64,000 nucleotides of DNA, from contig JAHIVT010000021.1 in assembly GCA_018816555.1 (NCBI GenBank), forward strand, positions 1 through 64,000, in the 5' to 3' direction. The notes beneath the pieces were generated by a model, which saw only the letters and a program-made list of their open reading frames with translations, searched no databases and had not been told where the DNA came from. The translations under genes were made by a program, and so were the position numbers. Source of the DNA: Pseudomonadota bacterium (GTDB lineage: Bacteria; Desulfobacterota; Desulfobulbia; Desulfobulbales; SURF-16). This document shows positions 1-11,026 of the stretch, piece by piece (the stretch's first letter is position 1; each line of letters begins with the position of its first letter).

Positions 1-72
1 CCCCTGCTCTGTGATTAGTTTTACCGCTTCTTCTTTGAATTCCAGAGTATACTTCTGTCTTTTCTTTTTCAT
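1..72 (-). CDS. IS3-family transposase OrfA, N-terminal fragment (runs off window)
   Basis: Reverse complement of 1-72 reads MKKKRQKYTLEFKEEAVKLITEQG, typical OrfA helix-turn-helix start. Confidence 0.7.
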   Translation of the reverse strand, partial: MKKKRQKYTLEFKEEAVKLITEQG

Positions 73-119
73 TGAACACCTCGTCACGGACTATAAATCC
101 ACTCTTAAGAAAGTGTCCA
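1..119 (-). mobile_element. Edge of an IS3-like insertion sequence
   Basis: OrfA start plus terminal sequence TGGACACTTTCTTAAGAGTGGA (complement of 98-119) resembling an IS3-family end. Confidence 0.6.
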
Positions 120-264
120 TTAAAACCATACCACCTCATTTTTGTATCTCGTTAAGTAAAAATTGATACTTTTATTAAACGAAACGGTTTGTTTAAAAGC
201 CATAATTTCAAAATATTTTATGTTTTCATGTTTCATTTTACAACCTTCAAATGGAGACTAGAGA

Positions 265-1125
265 TTGAGAGCCGAGGTCATTTACCGCTACGTTAGTTTC
301 TTTGATTTATACAACTTGCTTGAGCACGGGAAGTTGCGAATATCTCAAGCAACAAGTTTTGATGACAAGAATGAAGGTTTTGGTTTTGTTCTGAGACAAT
401 CGGAGGGCAAGTACCTTGCGGCTCTCGGACCATCAATGTGTTTTGATGGGGCGAAGATTGTAAAAACTCTAACTTATATATCCTGTTGGACTATTGAGTC
501 CAATAAAATAGCGATGTGGCTTCTGTATTCGAAAGACTCAGATGGTTTCCGCATTCGAACTACAAGAACAAAGCTGAAATCCGTATTAGCTGATTATCGA
601 AAGTCATATGCATTCTCTCCAGAAAGAATTCAGGATTTCTCTCCAATAGAAGGTGACAACGTTTTCGATGTCACGTACGAAAATTTCCGAGAGACGAAGG
701 AGGAACTTGAAACGAGGAACAGAGATATCGAGAAAGAACTAGATAGCCTGCCAGACACCCTGTCCAAAGTGAAAAGAATCAGACTATTTTCGAAGGTCGC
801 AAGGGCCACACTGACCACTTTGAAGTTTACAGATAACCCTTGGTTTTACAAAGATAAAGCATATGACCACGAAAACGAGGTTAGGGCTGTCATCGAATTT
901 GAGGCGGCCAATGAAGAAGGGAATTCTTTAGCGGGAGATTTAACTGAGTTCACAAGCAGATTTCCTTCAAGCATTAACGTGGATATCCCAGACGACTTTA
1001 TTGAGGATATCTGCATCGATGAGAGGTGTCTGCCTTTCAAGAAAGCTGTTTTCAAATCATTTTTGTTGAAATATGGCTATGCCCTTAGTGAGTCACGAGC
1101 CTTCAGTTCTCTCTTCGATCGCTAA
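265..1125 (+). CDS. DUF2971-like protein (TTG start)
   Basis: N-terminus YRYVSFFDLYNLLEHGKLRISQATSFDDKNEGFG matches DUF2971 style; continuous ORF. Confidence 0.6.
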   Translation: MRAEVIYRYVSFFDLYNLLEHGKLRISQATSFDDKNEGFGFVLRQSEGKYLAALGPSMCFDGAKIVKTLTYISCWTIESNKIAMWLLYSKDSDGFRIRTTRTKLKSVLADYRKSYAFSPERIQDFSPIEGDNVFDVTYENFRETKEELETRNRDIEKELDSLPDTLSKVKRIRLFSKVARATLTTLKFTDNPWFYKDKAYDHENEVRAVIEFEAANEEGNSLAGDLTEFTSRFPSSINVDIPDDFIEDICIDERCLPFKKAVFKSFLLKYGYALSESRAFSSLFDR

Positions 1126-1516
1126 GGTAGCACTATAGGGCACTAGGGCATAGGGTCTTGAAAAAATCAGTTTTAAATTTTACTTGTTTTGCTTGAAGTC
1201 ACAATGATAGCCGTGTCAAATCTCTAATTTTATCTTTCAGCTCTCAGCTTAACCTGTCTACGGTTCGTCCCCCCCTGAAGAATCAGGAATAATGTCATCT
1301 TGCCACAGTCTTGTCAGGCATTCCCCTTACCCTGACAAATCTCAATTATAGAGGGTTCTTAAAAACGCAATTTTTAGACAGCAAAAAAGCTGGATAAAAA
1401 CTGCCTGGGTGATATTATCTGTTTAAATCGATGAATATCACTTTTTTCAGACTACAGATGGACGCAAAGCTCTGCGTTTCTTCGGATGTCGACACTTAGC
1501 CTCAAAATAAAATTTT

Positions 1517-1993
1517 ATGAATAAAATAGAATCATTTTTCACCGAATACAAAAATACAATAACTATCTTGTCAGGGCTGTTTGTGGTCTGTGGCTTTTTT
1601 ATTGCGGCCACCGATTATATCAATTCGCAGATTGAAAAGAAAATTACTGAAGATACATATATAAATAAACTATCCAAAGAGTTGCGACCATTCTCTATTT
1701 TCGATGTAAATGGGGTCATGCAGTACGACCATGGTGGTGAAAAATACATCGAGAAGATGGAGGTTGTTCATGGTAGCCAAGATGATATTAAATCTGTAAA
1801 AATATATTCAAAAATATTTCTTCAAAACGCACCAATCCTTAATTATACAGGCCTTGACACATATGCCTATAAAAGTCACCGAGTTGATACTCACGTATGG
1901 GAGTACAAATTTGGTAGCTATGATTTGTTAACCATGAATCCAAAAGATTTTGAGAAAATGGAACCAATACTAATGGTAGAAATATTAAAATAA
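1517..1993 (+). CDS. Hypothetical protein with one N-terminal TM helix
   Basis: ORF with hydrophobic segment ITILSGLFVVCGFFIAATDYI. Confidence 0.55.
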   Translation: MNKIESFFTEYKNTITILSGLFVVCGFFIAATDYINSQIEKKITEDTYINKLSKELRPFSIFDVNGVMQYDHGGEKYIEKMEVVHGSQDDIKSVKIYSKIFLQNAPILNYTGLDTYAYKSHRVDTHVWEYKFGSYDLLTMNPKDFEKMEPILMVEILK

Positions 1994-2148
1994 ATGCTAG
2001 CAATTCGGTATGTCGAGGGGACTCGCTGTAAATTCGCCCGTCAGCAGCAACATTCGGCTACAACATGATAAATAGAAATGAGCTTGAAATAGATTATTTA
2101 ATTCAGCTTTCACTGGCAGCAGGATAATTACGATGTTATCTTACTGAT

Positions 2149-2562
2149 ATGAAAATGAATATAGAGAAAACAATACATCTTTCTTCGACCACATTAGGTC
2201 TGGCAGCAAGTTACTTTTTCATAAAAGGAGGGTTTTCTCTCACAAATAATGACATAGCAGATTGGTCTTGCCGTTGGTATGACGTTAATGATCATCTTAT
2301 ACAAACATTTATCAGTCAAAGAATCGATTTTGTCTTTGGGGCATCACTCCTCTTGGTGTCATTTATATTCGGATTGTTGCCTTTGTTGCTTACAACAGAA
2401 TTTCTTCAAAAAAACCTTTTTGGGAAGTGGGTAACTTTGGTTGTCGTTTTTTGTTTATTGGTGCTATTCCTTTTTGCAAGTTATCCTGCCCAAGATTTTT
2501 TGGTTAAATGGCAAGTAAACAAAGTAAAACAATTAGCTAAACAAGAAGAAATTATTAAGTAA
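2149..2562 (+). CDS. Hypothetical multi-TM membrane protein
   Basis: ORF with about three hydrophobic segments. Confidence 0.55.
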   Translation: MKMNIEKTIHLSSTTLGLAASYFFIKGGFSLTNNDIADWSCRWYDVNDHLIQTFISQRIDFVFGASLLLVSFIFGLLPLLLTTEFLQKNLFGKWVTLVVVFCLLVLFLFASYPAQDFLVKWQVNKVKQLAKQEEIIK

Positions 2563-2679
2563 ATAAACAGGTTATTAGTTTCACAACAATGAGCAAAACG
2601 GCAAAAGTTGCCGAATCACGGCATTGAGCTAGACGCGCAAAAAACCGAGCGCCTCTCATGCCAGGCCTAAAGAGCAAAT

Positions 2680-3474
2680 ATGAAAGATTTCGGAGAATCA
2701 GCTAGTAAGTTGGCAAGGAATCCACTCGGCATAATTGCTCTATTTATTGTGCTTGTGTATGGAATTGCTGGTGCCGTGCTTAGTACTTCTTCTGAGTTTC
2801 TCGGCGAGGAACAAAGATCGATATTTGTGTGGTTTTTGGTATTGTTTCCTGTTGCCGTATTCCTTGGTTTTCTATGGCTGGTTAGCAAGCATCACACTAA
2901 ACTATATGCACCAACCGATTATCACACTGAAGAAGGGTTTTTTAGAAGCTTAACCCCAGATGAGAAAAAAGAAAAAATACGTAAAGAAGCAGAAGCTTTC
3001 GTTGTTGAAAACCCTCCTGAGCCTGTTGCCAACTCTGAGAGCCCTCAAACCCCGATCCGCAATGAGAGAATCAACGAGAAAATACTGCTGGCAGAAGAGC
3101 TTGTACTGCGTGAGGTTCAGAAAGAGTATGGAAGTCCTATTTCGCGTGATGCAAGCCTAGGGAGCGATCTAGGTCTTGATGGTCTCTTTGCAAAAGATGG
3201 CAAAGGTTATGGCGTAGAAGTTAAGCTTGTTCGGGACCGAATAAATAAGCCTGCGCTAAAAAATGAAATAAAGAAATACTCCCAGTTTACTTCTAAACGA
3301 AATTTCAAGAACTTCAATTTCGTTCTTGCTTTTGCGGTAGAAGACGTCTTTCGTTTCGATGAGGCAGGGGTCAGAGAATTTGTCAAGAATGTATCAGATT
3401 CGGCAGGTATAAACACTGAAGTTAAGGTTTATGCTTTAGCAGAACTAAGGGCTAAATACGGAATAGACAATTAA
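2680..3474 (+). CDS. Membrane protein with C-terminal PD-(D/E)XK-like domain
   Basis: Two N-terminal TM helices; C-terminal GLDGLFAKDGKGYGVEVKLVRD fits D...ExK. Confidence 0.55.
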   Translation: MKDFGESASKLARNPLGIIALFIVLVYGIAGAVLSTSSEFLGEEQRSIFVWFLVLFPVAVFLGFLWLVSKHHTKLYAPTDYHTEEGFFRSLTPDEKKEKIRKEAEAFVVENPPEPVANSESPQTPIRNERINEKILLAEELVLREVQKEYGSPISRDASLGSDLGLDGLFAKDGKGYGVEVKLVRDRINKPALKNEIKKYSQFTSKRNFKNFNFVLAFAVEDVFRFDEAGVREFVKNVSDSAGINTEVKVYALAELRAKYGIDN

Positions 3475-3476
3475 TA

Positions 3477-3530
3477 GCCCAACAAAGCCAATTCAGCCGA
3501 CGCAAAAAGCGGCGCGGTTATTATGCACAT
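3477..3530 (+). other. attC-like site (candidate integron cassette recombination site remnant)
   Basis: GCCCAAC (fits RYYYAAC) followed by TTCAGCCGACGCaaaaaGCGGCGCGGTTA, an imperfect hairpin typical of attC L''/L'. Confidence 0.35.
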
Positions 3531-4248
3531 TCAGCCACTAAGATTGCCACATCGAAGATTATCAAAAGAACAAAAAGTCCGCAGCTTAGTCTTACTACTG
3601 TTATGTTGCGAGTTGACCTATCTATTTGAAAGTAAAGAATCCGGGTCCTAAGGGCCCGGCTTTGGTCACCGCTATAAGGGGTTACATTGCCTTGCTCCCT
3701 GAGGGGGCAAGGACGCTTGCCCCAATAGGGCTTTTTCTTCAACTTACGAAACTTATTCAAAATGTTGATTGCGGTTCTACCCTTTGCCTCACCGCAATTT
3801 TTCAAACAATAAGCCATTCCTATCCCATGGATCAGTTTCTATCCTTATAAATCTATGAGACAGCTCTTCCGGTAATCATCCAGCCATTGCCTGCTTTTTT
3901 TTGCGCCAACAATCTCCCCCATTGATCATAATCCCTGCTTCTGCACAGAAATCTCGTGATAACAGCTTGTTACCAGAAGCAATTTATACAATAGGCAAAA
4001 TATTCTCAAGATTGCTCAAATAATGGAAATCCCGATAGCAAAATGATAAAATAAATCCAGAGATTTTCCTGAAAGTGTCGGCAAATCCCATCTATCAGGG
4101 AATATCGCCTGGAATAATAATAAAGAAAAAATTACCCACAGAAATGCAGGTGACCTTCGCGCCGGTGCACAAGAATGAATAAATTATAATATTTTCATAC
4201 AAATCGTTTCTGCAGGGCGTCATTTTTACCGACCCGCCAAGGGGAAAT

Positions 4249-6336
4249 ATGCTGCAATACAAATTCAGTGAACTGGTTGATATCCCGCAACTCCAGGAAT
4301 CCATGGAGTATTTTCACCAAGCCACGGGTCTCGTCAATGCCGTTCTTGATCCGGATGGAAATATACTGGTGGCAGCCGGCTGGACGGATATCTGTACCAA
4401 GTTTCACCGTTGCAACCCTCTCACCCTGGCCCGCTGCAAAGAAAGTGACGCCTATATCAAATCACATCTGTTTGAGGGCGATTATGCTGAGTATCGCTGC
4501 AAAAATGGTTTAATGGATGTCGCCTTCCCCATTATTATCGAAGGGGTATTCTCGGCGACTTTTTTCTTTGGCCAATTCTTTTATGAACATCTCCCGCCGG
4601 ATCTGGCCTATTTCCGCAAACAGGCCGAGGCGGCGGGGTTCGCTGAGGAAGAGTATCTGAAGGCACTCAGCAGGGTGGCCATCATTACCCGTGAGCGGGT
4701 AAACGATATCATCGCCTATTATAAAAGTATTGCCGGCATGCTCACGGAAGTCGGCCTGACCCAGAAACGGCAACTGGAAACCAATAAAGAACTTGAAATG
4801 CACAGGGACCATTTGGAAGAGCTGGTCAGGAAACGTACAGTGGAACTCGAGGAACAGAAAGAAAAGGCGGAAGCAGCCAACCGGGCCAAAAGCATTTTCC
4901 TGGCCAACATGAGCCACGAGCTGCGAACACCCATGAATTCCATCCTCGGTTTCTCGCAGTTGATGCTGCGCAACAGCGCCCTCCCCGCTGACCAACACCA
5001 GTTCCTGCGCAACATCAACCGCAGCGGTGAACACCTCATGACCCTGATCAACGAGGTGCTGGAGCTATCCAAGATTGAGGCACGCCGGGTATCCCTGAAC
5101 GTCTCTCCCTTTGACCTGCACGCCCTGCTCAGTGAAGTTCTGGTCATGTTTGATTCCAGTACGGACAGAAAGGGTCTGAAACTTGAACTCACCGGCCTCG
5201 AGCAGATTCCCCGTTATGTTGTCACCGATGAGAACAAGTTGCGCCAGGTGCTGATCAATCTGCTGGGCAACGCTGTAAAATTCACCAATCATGGCGGCAT
5301 CGTGCTGCGGGTGTCTCTTATCCGCGAGCAATTGCCTGAGAGTAATGAACAGGACCTGAACACTGCAGACGTACAACAGGTCTGCGATAATGATCAACTG
5401 CAGCTTTGCGTAGAGATCGAGGATACCGGCGTCGGCATTGCCGCCGACGAAATGGATAAGATATTCCAGTATTTTGAACAGACCGCAAGCGGCAGAGAGC
5501 GCAAAAACGGTACAGGCCTGGGTCTGGCCATCAGTTGGAACTATGTCCGCATGATGGGTGGGGATATCATGGTCAGCAGCGCAGTGGGCAAGGGCAGTCT
5601 TTTCCGTTTTATCATCAATATCCGGGAGAGCAGCGCGGCTGACATCCCTGCCGTCACCCCACCGCGGCGGGTGATCGGCCTGGCGCCGGGTCAGACAGTT
5701 CCCCGCATCCTGGTGGCCGAGGATATGGAGGACAGCCGACTGCTGCTGGTGGAACTTCTCAAATCAGTGGGATTTGACGTACGCGAAGCGGTCGACGGCA
5801 GGCAGGCCTTTGAGATGTTTGAACAGTGGCGTCCGCACTTCATCTGGATGGATATCCGCATGCCGGAAATGGACGGTCTTGAGGCCACCCGCCGCATCAA
5901 GCTAAGCGAGTCCGGCCGGGCAACCATCGTGGCTGCCCTTACCGCCCATGCCCTTGAAGAGGAACGTCAACTGATCCTGGCCGCCGGCTGTGATGACTTC
6001 GTGCGCAAACCATACCACGATGACGAAATATTCCAGGTCATGGCCAGACACCTCAGCCTGCAATACACCTATGAAGAGGAACCGAAGGAAGAACCCTCTG
6101 GGAGAATTGGGCCTGAATTCCCCCCCGAACAATACACCGCCCTGCCGCCGGAGTTGCGCAGTGAGTTGCATGAGGCCATACTGCTGCTTGACACAAGCCA
6201 TACCCTGTCGTTGATCAGGAAGATCGCCGCATTCGATGCCCCACTTGCCGGCATTTTCGAGACCCTGGCCAACAATCTCGATTACGACCGTCTGCTGACT
6301 CTGCTGGAAAACGCCCAAGCCGGAGAAATCTCATGA
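4249..6336 (+). CDS. Hybrid sensor histidine kinase: PocR domain, HisKA/HATPase, REC
   Basis: PocR-type N-terminus ([32 protein letters not shown]), [18 protein letters not shown]-box, N/G boxes, REC with [18 protein letters not shown]. Confidence 0.9.
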   Translation: MLQYKFSELVDIPQLQESMEYFHQATGLVNAVLDPDGNILVAAGWTDICTKFHRCNPLTLARCKESDAYIKSHLFEGDYAEYRCKNGLMDVAFPIIIEGVFSATFFFGQFFYEHLPPDLAYFRKQAEAAGFAEEEYLKALSRVAIITRERVNDIIAYYKSIAGMLTEVGLTQKRQLETNKELEMHRDHLEELVRKRTVELEEQKEKAEAANRAKSIFLANMSHELRTPMNSILGFSQLMLRNSALPADQHQFLRNINRSGEHLMTLINEVLELSKIEARRVSLNVSPFDLHALLSEVLVMFDSSTDRKGLKLELTGLEQIPRYVVTDENKLRQVLINLLGNAVKFTNHGGIVLRVSLIREQLPESNEQDLNTADVQQVCDNDQLQLCVEIEDTGVGIAADEMDKIFQYFEQTASGRERKNGTGLGLAISWNYVRMMGGDIMVSSAVGKGSLFRFIINIRESSAADIPAVTPPRRVIGLAPGQTVPRILVAEDMEDSRLLLVELLKSVGFDVREAVDGRQAFEMFEQWRPHFIWMDIRMPEMDGLEATRRIKLSESGRATIVAALTAHALEEERQLILAAGCDDFVRKPYHDDEIFQVMARHLSLQYTYEEEPKEEPSGRIGPEFPPEQYTALPPELRSELHEAILLLDTSHTLSLIRKIAAFDAPLAGIFETLANNLDYDRLLTLLENAQAGEIS

Positions 6337-9107
6337 TCAATACTGAAAAGCAGAAAACAGGGCCGCAGGAAATCCTTATTGTGGACGACACCTCAGCCAG
6401 TCTGCAGTTGCTTGCCGAGATTCTCATCAGTCACGGCTATCGGGTACGCCCGGCCTCAAGCGGACGATTGGCGTTGCGGTCAGTGGCGGCTGCCAGTCCC
6501 GATCTGATCCTGCTTGATGTCAAAATGCCCGACATGGACGGTTATGAGGTCTGCCGCCGTTTAAAATCAGATGAAGCGAGCCGAGACATACCGGTCATCT
6601 TTATCAGCGCCCTCCATGGCACCGCCGAAAAAGTCAAGGGATTTGACGCCGGGTGCGTTGACTACATCACCAAGCCGTTTCAGCCTGAGGAGGTGCTGGC
6701 CCGGGTCAGGACCCATCTGGAGTTGCGGCGCCTGCAATTGCAGCTGCAAAAGGCCTATGCGGGAGTTGAACTGCAGGTGCGGCAACGCACTGCCGAACTT
6801 TACCAAGCCTATAAAAACCTGCGGGAAAGTGAAAAAAAGTTCAAAACAATCTTTGAGAACATGCAGGACGGGTACATCCTGGCTGACATGGATGGCACCA
6901 TCCTGCTGGTCAATCCAGCTTCCATAGAGTCCTTGGGATACGGCAGCACTGAGGAACTCATCGGCAGAAATGTGGCGACAGAAGTGTATACCCGCACGGC
7001 AGACAGGGAAAAGCTGAAATCAATCCTGAGAGAAAAAGGCAAGGTAGACGACTACGAGCTGGAAATCAGGCGCAAGAACGGCGAACATATCACCGTCTCC
7101 TGCAATCTGCATCTGGTGACGGATACAAACGGGCAGCCCATTGCCATTGAAGGATTGTCCCGGGACGTCACCGAGCGCAAAAAGGCCCAGGAAGAGCTGC
7201 GTCAATCGCAAATCCTGCTGCAAAGTTTGTTCGATGCCATACCCGGTCTGATCAATGTGCTGGATAAAGACCTTAACATTATCTACAGCAACTGGCATGA
7301 CCATGATTATATCACGGAAGAGGAGCGAACCAATAGCCCCAAGTGTTATAAGGTCTTTCTCAAGCAGGATAAACCCTGTCCAAACTGTCATGTGGGGGAA
7401 ATATTTGCCACCGGCAAACCATGTACAGTGGAAGTCTTTAATAATGTCGATGGCGGGTATAAGGAGGTCAGCACCTTTCCTGTATTTGACGCTGCCTGCA
7501 AGGTGCGCTATGTAGTGGAACATGCCACGGACATCAGCGAGCGCAAGCAGGCGGAATTGGCGCTGCGCTCGGAAAAGGAAAAACTTGAAACCGTAACACG
7601 CAACATGGGGGTGGGGCTGACCATTATTGCCAAGGACTACCGAATTCTCTGGTCAAATCAGGTCCTCAAAGAAATTTTCGGGGACATTGAAATTGAAGGA
7701 AAAATCTGCCACGAAACCTTCAACAAGCAGGCCCAAGTCTGCCCGGGATGTGGTGTCAGGCAAGTTTTTGCCACAGGCCAGGGACCGGTCATCCATGAAC
7801 AGAAAGGAATCGATATAAACGACAACGATTTCTGGTCCGAAATGATCGTCACGCCGATCAGGGACGAACAGGGAAACATTACGGCAGCCCTGGAGGTTGT
7901 CGTGCCCATCAATGAACGCAAGCAAGCCGAGGAAGAAAAAAAGAAAGTCGAAAGACAACTCCGGCAGGCGCAGAAGATGGAGTCCGTGGGCACCCTGGCC
8001 GGCGGCATCGCCCATGACTTCAACAATATCCTGACTGCGGTTCTCGGTTACGCGGACATGGTGCGGGAAGAACTTCCCCCGGGCAGCAGAAGCCTGAAAC
8101 TGCAGCAGGAGGTGATCAATGCCGGCCTCCGTGCCAAGGAGCTGGTCAAACAGATTCTGACCTTCAGCCGCCAGGCTGAACATGATTTCAAGCCTCTGCA
8201 GCTCCACCTCATCATCAAGGAGACCTTGAAGCTGTTACGGGCCTCCATCCCCACCACCATTGAAATCCGTCAGGACATTCATGCATGCTGCGGTGCGGTG
8301 CTGGCCGACCCGACCCAGATCCATCAGGTGCTGCTCAACCTCTGCACCAACGCCTCCTACGCCATGCGGGAAAAAGGCGGGGTACTGAAAATTTCCCTGC
8401 AGGAAATTCTCATAGGTCCTGAGGATCAAATTGCCACCCTTGAGCTGCAGCCCGGAAAATATATGAAACTTTCCGTCAGCGATACCGGCGTCGGCATCAG
8501 GCAGGAGGACATGGAGAAGATCTTTGAACCCTACTTTACCACCAAGCCGGTCAATGAGGGCACCGGTCTTGGCCTTTCCGTGGTGCATGGCATCGTCAAA
8601 AGCCATAAAGGCCGCATCACGGTCTGCAGCGATCCCGGCAAAGGCACTGTCTTCAATCTCTATTTCCCCTGTATTGCGGCCACTGCGGAGAAAGGTGAGA
8701 CAGCAACGGCAGAACCGCTTCCCGGAGGTAATGAACATATTCTGGTGGTGGATGATGAGGAATTTATCATCAAGATCGAGCAGTTTTTACTGGAAAATCT
8801 CGGTTACCGGATTACGGCCACTAAAAGCAGTATGGAAGCTCTTCGCCTCTTTGAACAACAGCCGGCAGATTTCGATCTGGTCATCACAGACATGACCATG
8901 CCGTACATGACGGGTGCTGACCTGGCCGGCAAACTCCTGGCCATCAGACCGGATATCCCGCTTATCCTCTGCACCGGCTTCAATGAACTGATCAACGAAA
9001 GAACGGCCAAGGAAATCGGTATCCGTGAATTTGCCTTAAAGCCTGTCAGCAAAAAAGATCTGGCGGATATGGTGCGGAGAGCATTGGATACTAAATTAGA
9101 CGGATAG
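6333..9107 (+). CDS. REC-PAS-PAS-PAS-HK-REC hybrid sensor kinase
   Basis: REC at both ends, three PAS blocks, [21 protein letters not shown]-box; overlaps upstream stop by 4 nt. Confidence 0.9.
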   Translation: MINTEKQKTGPQEILIVDDTSASLQLLAEILISHGYRVRPASSGRLALRSVAAASPDLILLDVKMPDMDGYEVCRRLKSDEASRDIPVIFISALHGTAEKVKGFDAGCVDYITKPFQPEEVLARVRTHLELRRLQLQLQKAYAGVELQVRQRTAELYQAYKNLRESEKKFKTIFENMQDGYILADMDGTILLVNPASIESLGYGSTEELIGRNVATEVYTRTADREKLKSILREKGKVDDYELEIRRKNGEHITVSCNLHLVTDTNGQPIAIEGLSRDVTERKKAQEELRQSQILLQSLFDAIPGLINVLDKDLNIIYSNWHDHDYITEEERTNSPKCYKVFLKQDKPCPNCHVGEIFATGKPCTVEVFNNVDGGYKEVSTFPVFDAACKVRYVVEHATDISERKQAELALRSEKEKLETVTRNMGVGLTIIAKDYRILWSNQVLKEIFGDIEIEGKICHETFNKQAQVCPGCGVRQVFATGQGPVIHEQKGIDINDNDFWSEMIVTPIRDEQGNITAALEVVVPINERKQAEEEKKKVERQLRQAQKMESVGTLAGGIAHDFNNILTAVLGYADMVREELPPGSRSLKLQQEVINAGLRAKELVKQILTFSRQAEHDFKPLQLHLIIKETLKLLRASIPTTIEIRQDIHACCGAVLADPTQIHQVLLNLCTNASYAMREKGGVLKISLQEILIGPEDQIATLELQPGKYMKLSVSDTGVGIRQEDMEKIFEPYFTTKPVNEGTGLGLSVVHGIVKSHKGRITVCSDPGKGTVFNLYFPCIAATAEKGETATAEPLPGGNEHILVVDDEEFIIKIEQFLLENLGYRITATKSSMEALRLFEQQPADFDLVITDMTMPYMTGADLAGKLLAIRPDIPLILCTGFNELINERTAKEIGIREFALKPVSKKDLADMVRRALDTKLDG

Positions 9108-9166
9108 TGAGCGTAACAGCGGGTGCCCTTTACATCAGGCCGATGAGAGGGTTAAATTCAATCAAT

Positions 9167-9943
9167 TTACGGTGAGAACATACTTTTCAGGCGAGAGAAA
9201 ATTTTTGTAAAAAACGATTTCTTCTTTTCTTCTTCAACTGGAGCAAACTCTTCTTCAGCAGCTATCTCATCAGCACTTTTTTCAACAGCAGCAGTCTGCT
9301 CCTGAAATGCTTCTTCCTCCTCTAACTCCGGTTCTTCAGCCGTTACAAACTCTTCGGCAGGTTCTTCTTCCTCTGCCATTTCTTCAACAGTAATCCCCTG
9401 CTCCGGAGCAGCTTCTTCCTCTTCTAATTCCAACACTTCCACTGTTACAGGCTCATCAGCAGCTTCTTCCTCCTGAGTTATTTCTTCAGCGGCAACCTCC
9501 TGCTCATGAACTGCTTCCGCCACCTTTGATTCCAGCTCTTCAGAGATTACCTCAAATTCCAGATCATCACCTGGAATCGATTCCAGCTCGGCGATGTCAT
9601 CTGACAGAAATTCGACCTCAAATTCCTCATCGGACAGATCAACAACCGTTATTTCATCCTCACCGCTCATAGCAAAATCATCAAGACTGACATCAAGAGA
9701 AGGTAGTTCGATTGGTTCAGCATCCGGCTGATTAGAGACGCTTTCCTCACCACTTTCGGCAACTCTGCCTGCAAGCTTTTCGTTCATATGACGCTTTGCT
9801 TCCTGCCAATATTCAGGAAGATGCTCTTCCAGACCAAGTTCCGACGCCTTCAATTCCCATTCAGCGTTCAACCCATCGATTTCCCTGTCGGTAAAACCAT
9901 ACTGTTGAACATTTTTTGCAGTGAAAATTTTTATCTTCAACAT
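9167..9943 (-). CDS. Glu-rich low-complexity protein with C-terminal basic amphipathic tail
   Basis: Long acidic repeats; C-terminus EEEKKKSFFTKIFSRLKSMFSP. Confidence 0.7.
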   Translation of the reverse strand: MLKIKIFTAKNVQQYGFTDREIDGLNAEWELKASELGLEEHLPEYWQEAKRHMNEKLAGRVAESGEESVSNQPDAEPIELPSLDVSLDDFAMSGEDEITVVDLSDEEFEVEFLSDDIAELESIPGDDLEFEVISEELESKVAEAVHEQEVAAEEITQEEEAADEPVTVEVLELEEEEAAPEQGITVEEMAEEEEPAEEFVTAEEPELEEEEAFQEQTAAVEKSADEIAAEEEFAPVEEEKKKSFFTKIFSRLKSMFSP

Positions 9944-10171
9944 TACCTTTTTCCTGCTGATGTTTTATGGCGATAATGGCGAATCAAGATGATCAAGTCG
10001 GATTCCGGGAAATTCCTTTTCGCGGAATTGCGCAAACCAACCTCATCAGACAAATCGACTTAGAGCTTGTCCGTAAATAAGCTCTCAATATTCCGTCATG
10101 AGCAGCTTCAGTATCAATCTGCTGCGATATCTCTATTGATACTTATATTTATGGCTTTCTAGAAAATTTTG

Positions 10172-11026
10172 TCAACCTGTTACCAAGGATAGCCAGGTAA
10201 CGACAAAAAGAGTCAGGCTGATCAGCCCGTTCATGGTGAAAAAGGACATGTTGATGCGGGAAAGGTTTTTGGGATTAACAATGATATGCTGGTAAAAAAG
10301 TGCACCGGCAGTCAGAACGATGCCGATATAATAGAAATAATTGAGCCGGCAGCTTACCCCTGTTGCCACAAAAAGGGCAAAGGCCACCACATGAAAAAGG
10401 ACCGCCAGGCGAAATGCATTTTCACGTCCAAACCGGGCCGGAAGCGAGAAAAGCCCGGCCTTGCGATCAAAATCAGCATCCATACAGGCATAGACCGTGT
10501 CAAAGCCGGTCACCCAGAAAAGCACTCCCAGGGAAAGGGCCCAGGGGAACCCGGCAAGGGTGCCCTTCACCGCCACAAAGCCGCCCAGGGGTGAAAAGGC
10601 CAGGGCGATGCCGAGCACCACATGGCAGAGCCAGGTGAAACGCTTGGTCACGGAATAAAAAAGGGTAAGACTTAAGGCAAGGGGAGAAAGTTTGAAGGTG
10701 AGCGGATTGAGCTGAAAGCAGGCGAAAAAAAAGAGCAACCCTGCCATAATTACCATGGTCCAGGCCTCCCACATCTGTACCGAACCGGCCGGGATGGCTC
10801 GGTCCGCGGTGCGGGGATTGTCCCGGTCAAATCTTGCATCGGCAATACGGTTAAAACCCATGGCACAGGTCCGCGCCCCCACCATGGCCATCACCACCCA
10901 GAAAAAGACAATCCCACTGGGCACCCCGCCTTGGGCCAGAAAGGCCCCCATGAGAGCAAAGGGCAGAGCAAAGACCGTATGCTCGAATTTGATCATTTCC
11001 AGCAGTATGGCAATCTTTTTAAACAT
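10172..11026 (-). CDS. mqnP: UbiA-family prenyltransferase, likely MqnP of the futalosine pathway
   Basis: MIKFEHTVFALPFALMGAFLA...NRIADARFDRDNPRTADRAIP; ATG at 11026; in mqn cluster. Confidence 0.85.
   Translation of the reverse strand: MFKKIAILLEMIKFEHTVFALPFALMGAFLAQGGVPSGIVFFWVVMAMVGARTCAMGFNRIADARFDRDNPRTADRAIPAGSVQMWEAWTMVIMAGLLFFFACFQLNPLTFKLSPLALSLTLFYSVTKRFTWLCHVVLGIALAFSPLGGFVAVKGTLAGFPWALSLGVLFWVTGFDTVYACMDADFDRKAGLFSLPARFGRENAFRLAVLFHVVAFALFVATGVSCRLNYFYYIGIVLTAGALFYQHIIVNPKNLSRINMSFFTMNGLISLTLFVVTWLSLVTG

Noticed and set aside
3626-3850. 74-aa ORF
   Set aside because: Lies over strong stem-loops, no domain, no clear ribosome-binding site; may be non-coding.
10062-10085. Hairpin AGAGCTTgtccgtaaatAAGCTCT
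   Set aside because: Short single palindrome; no partner copy seen and no T tract, insufficient to call an element.
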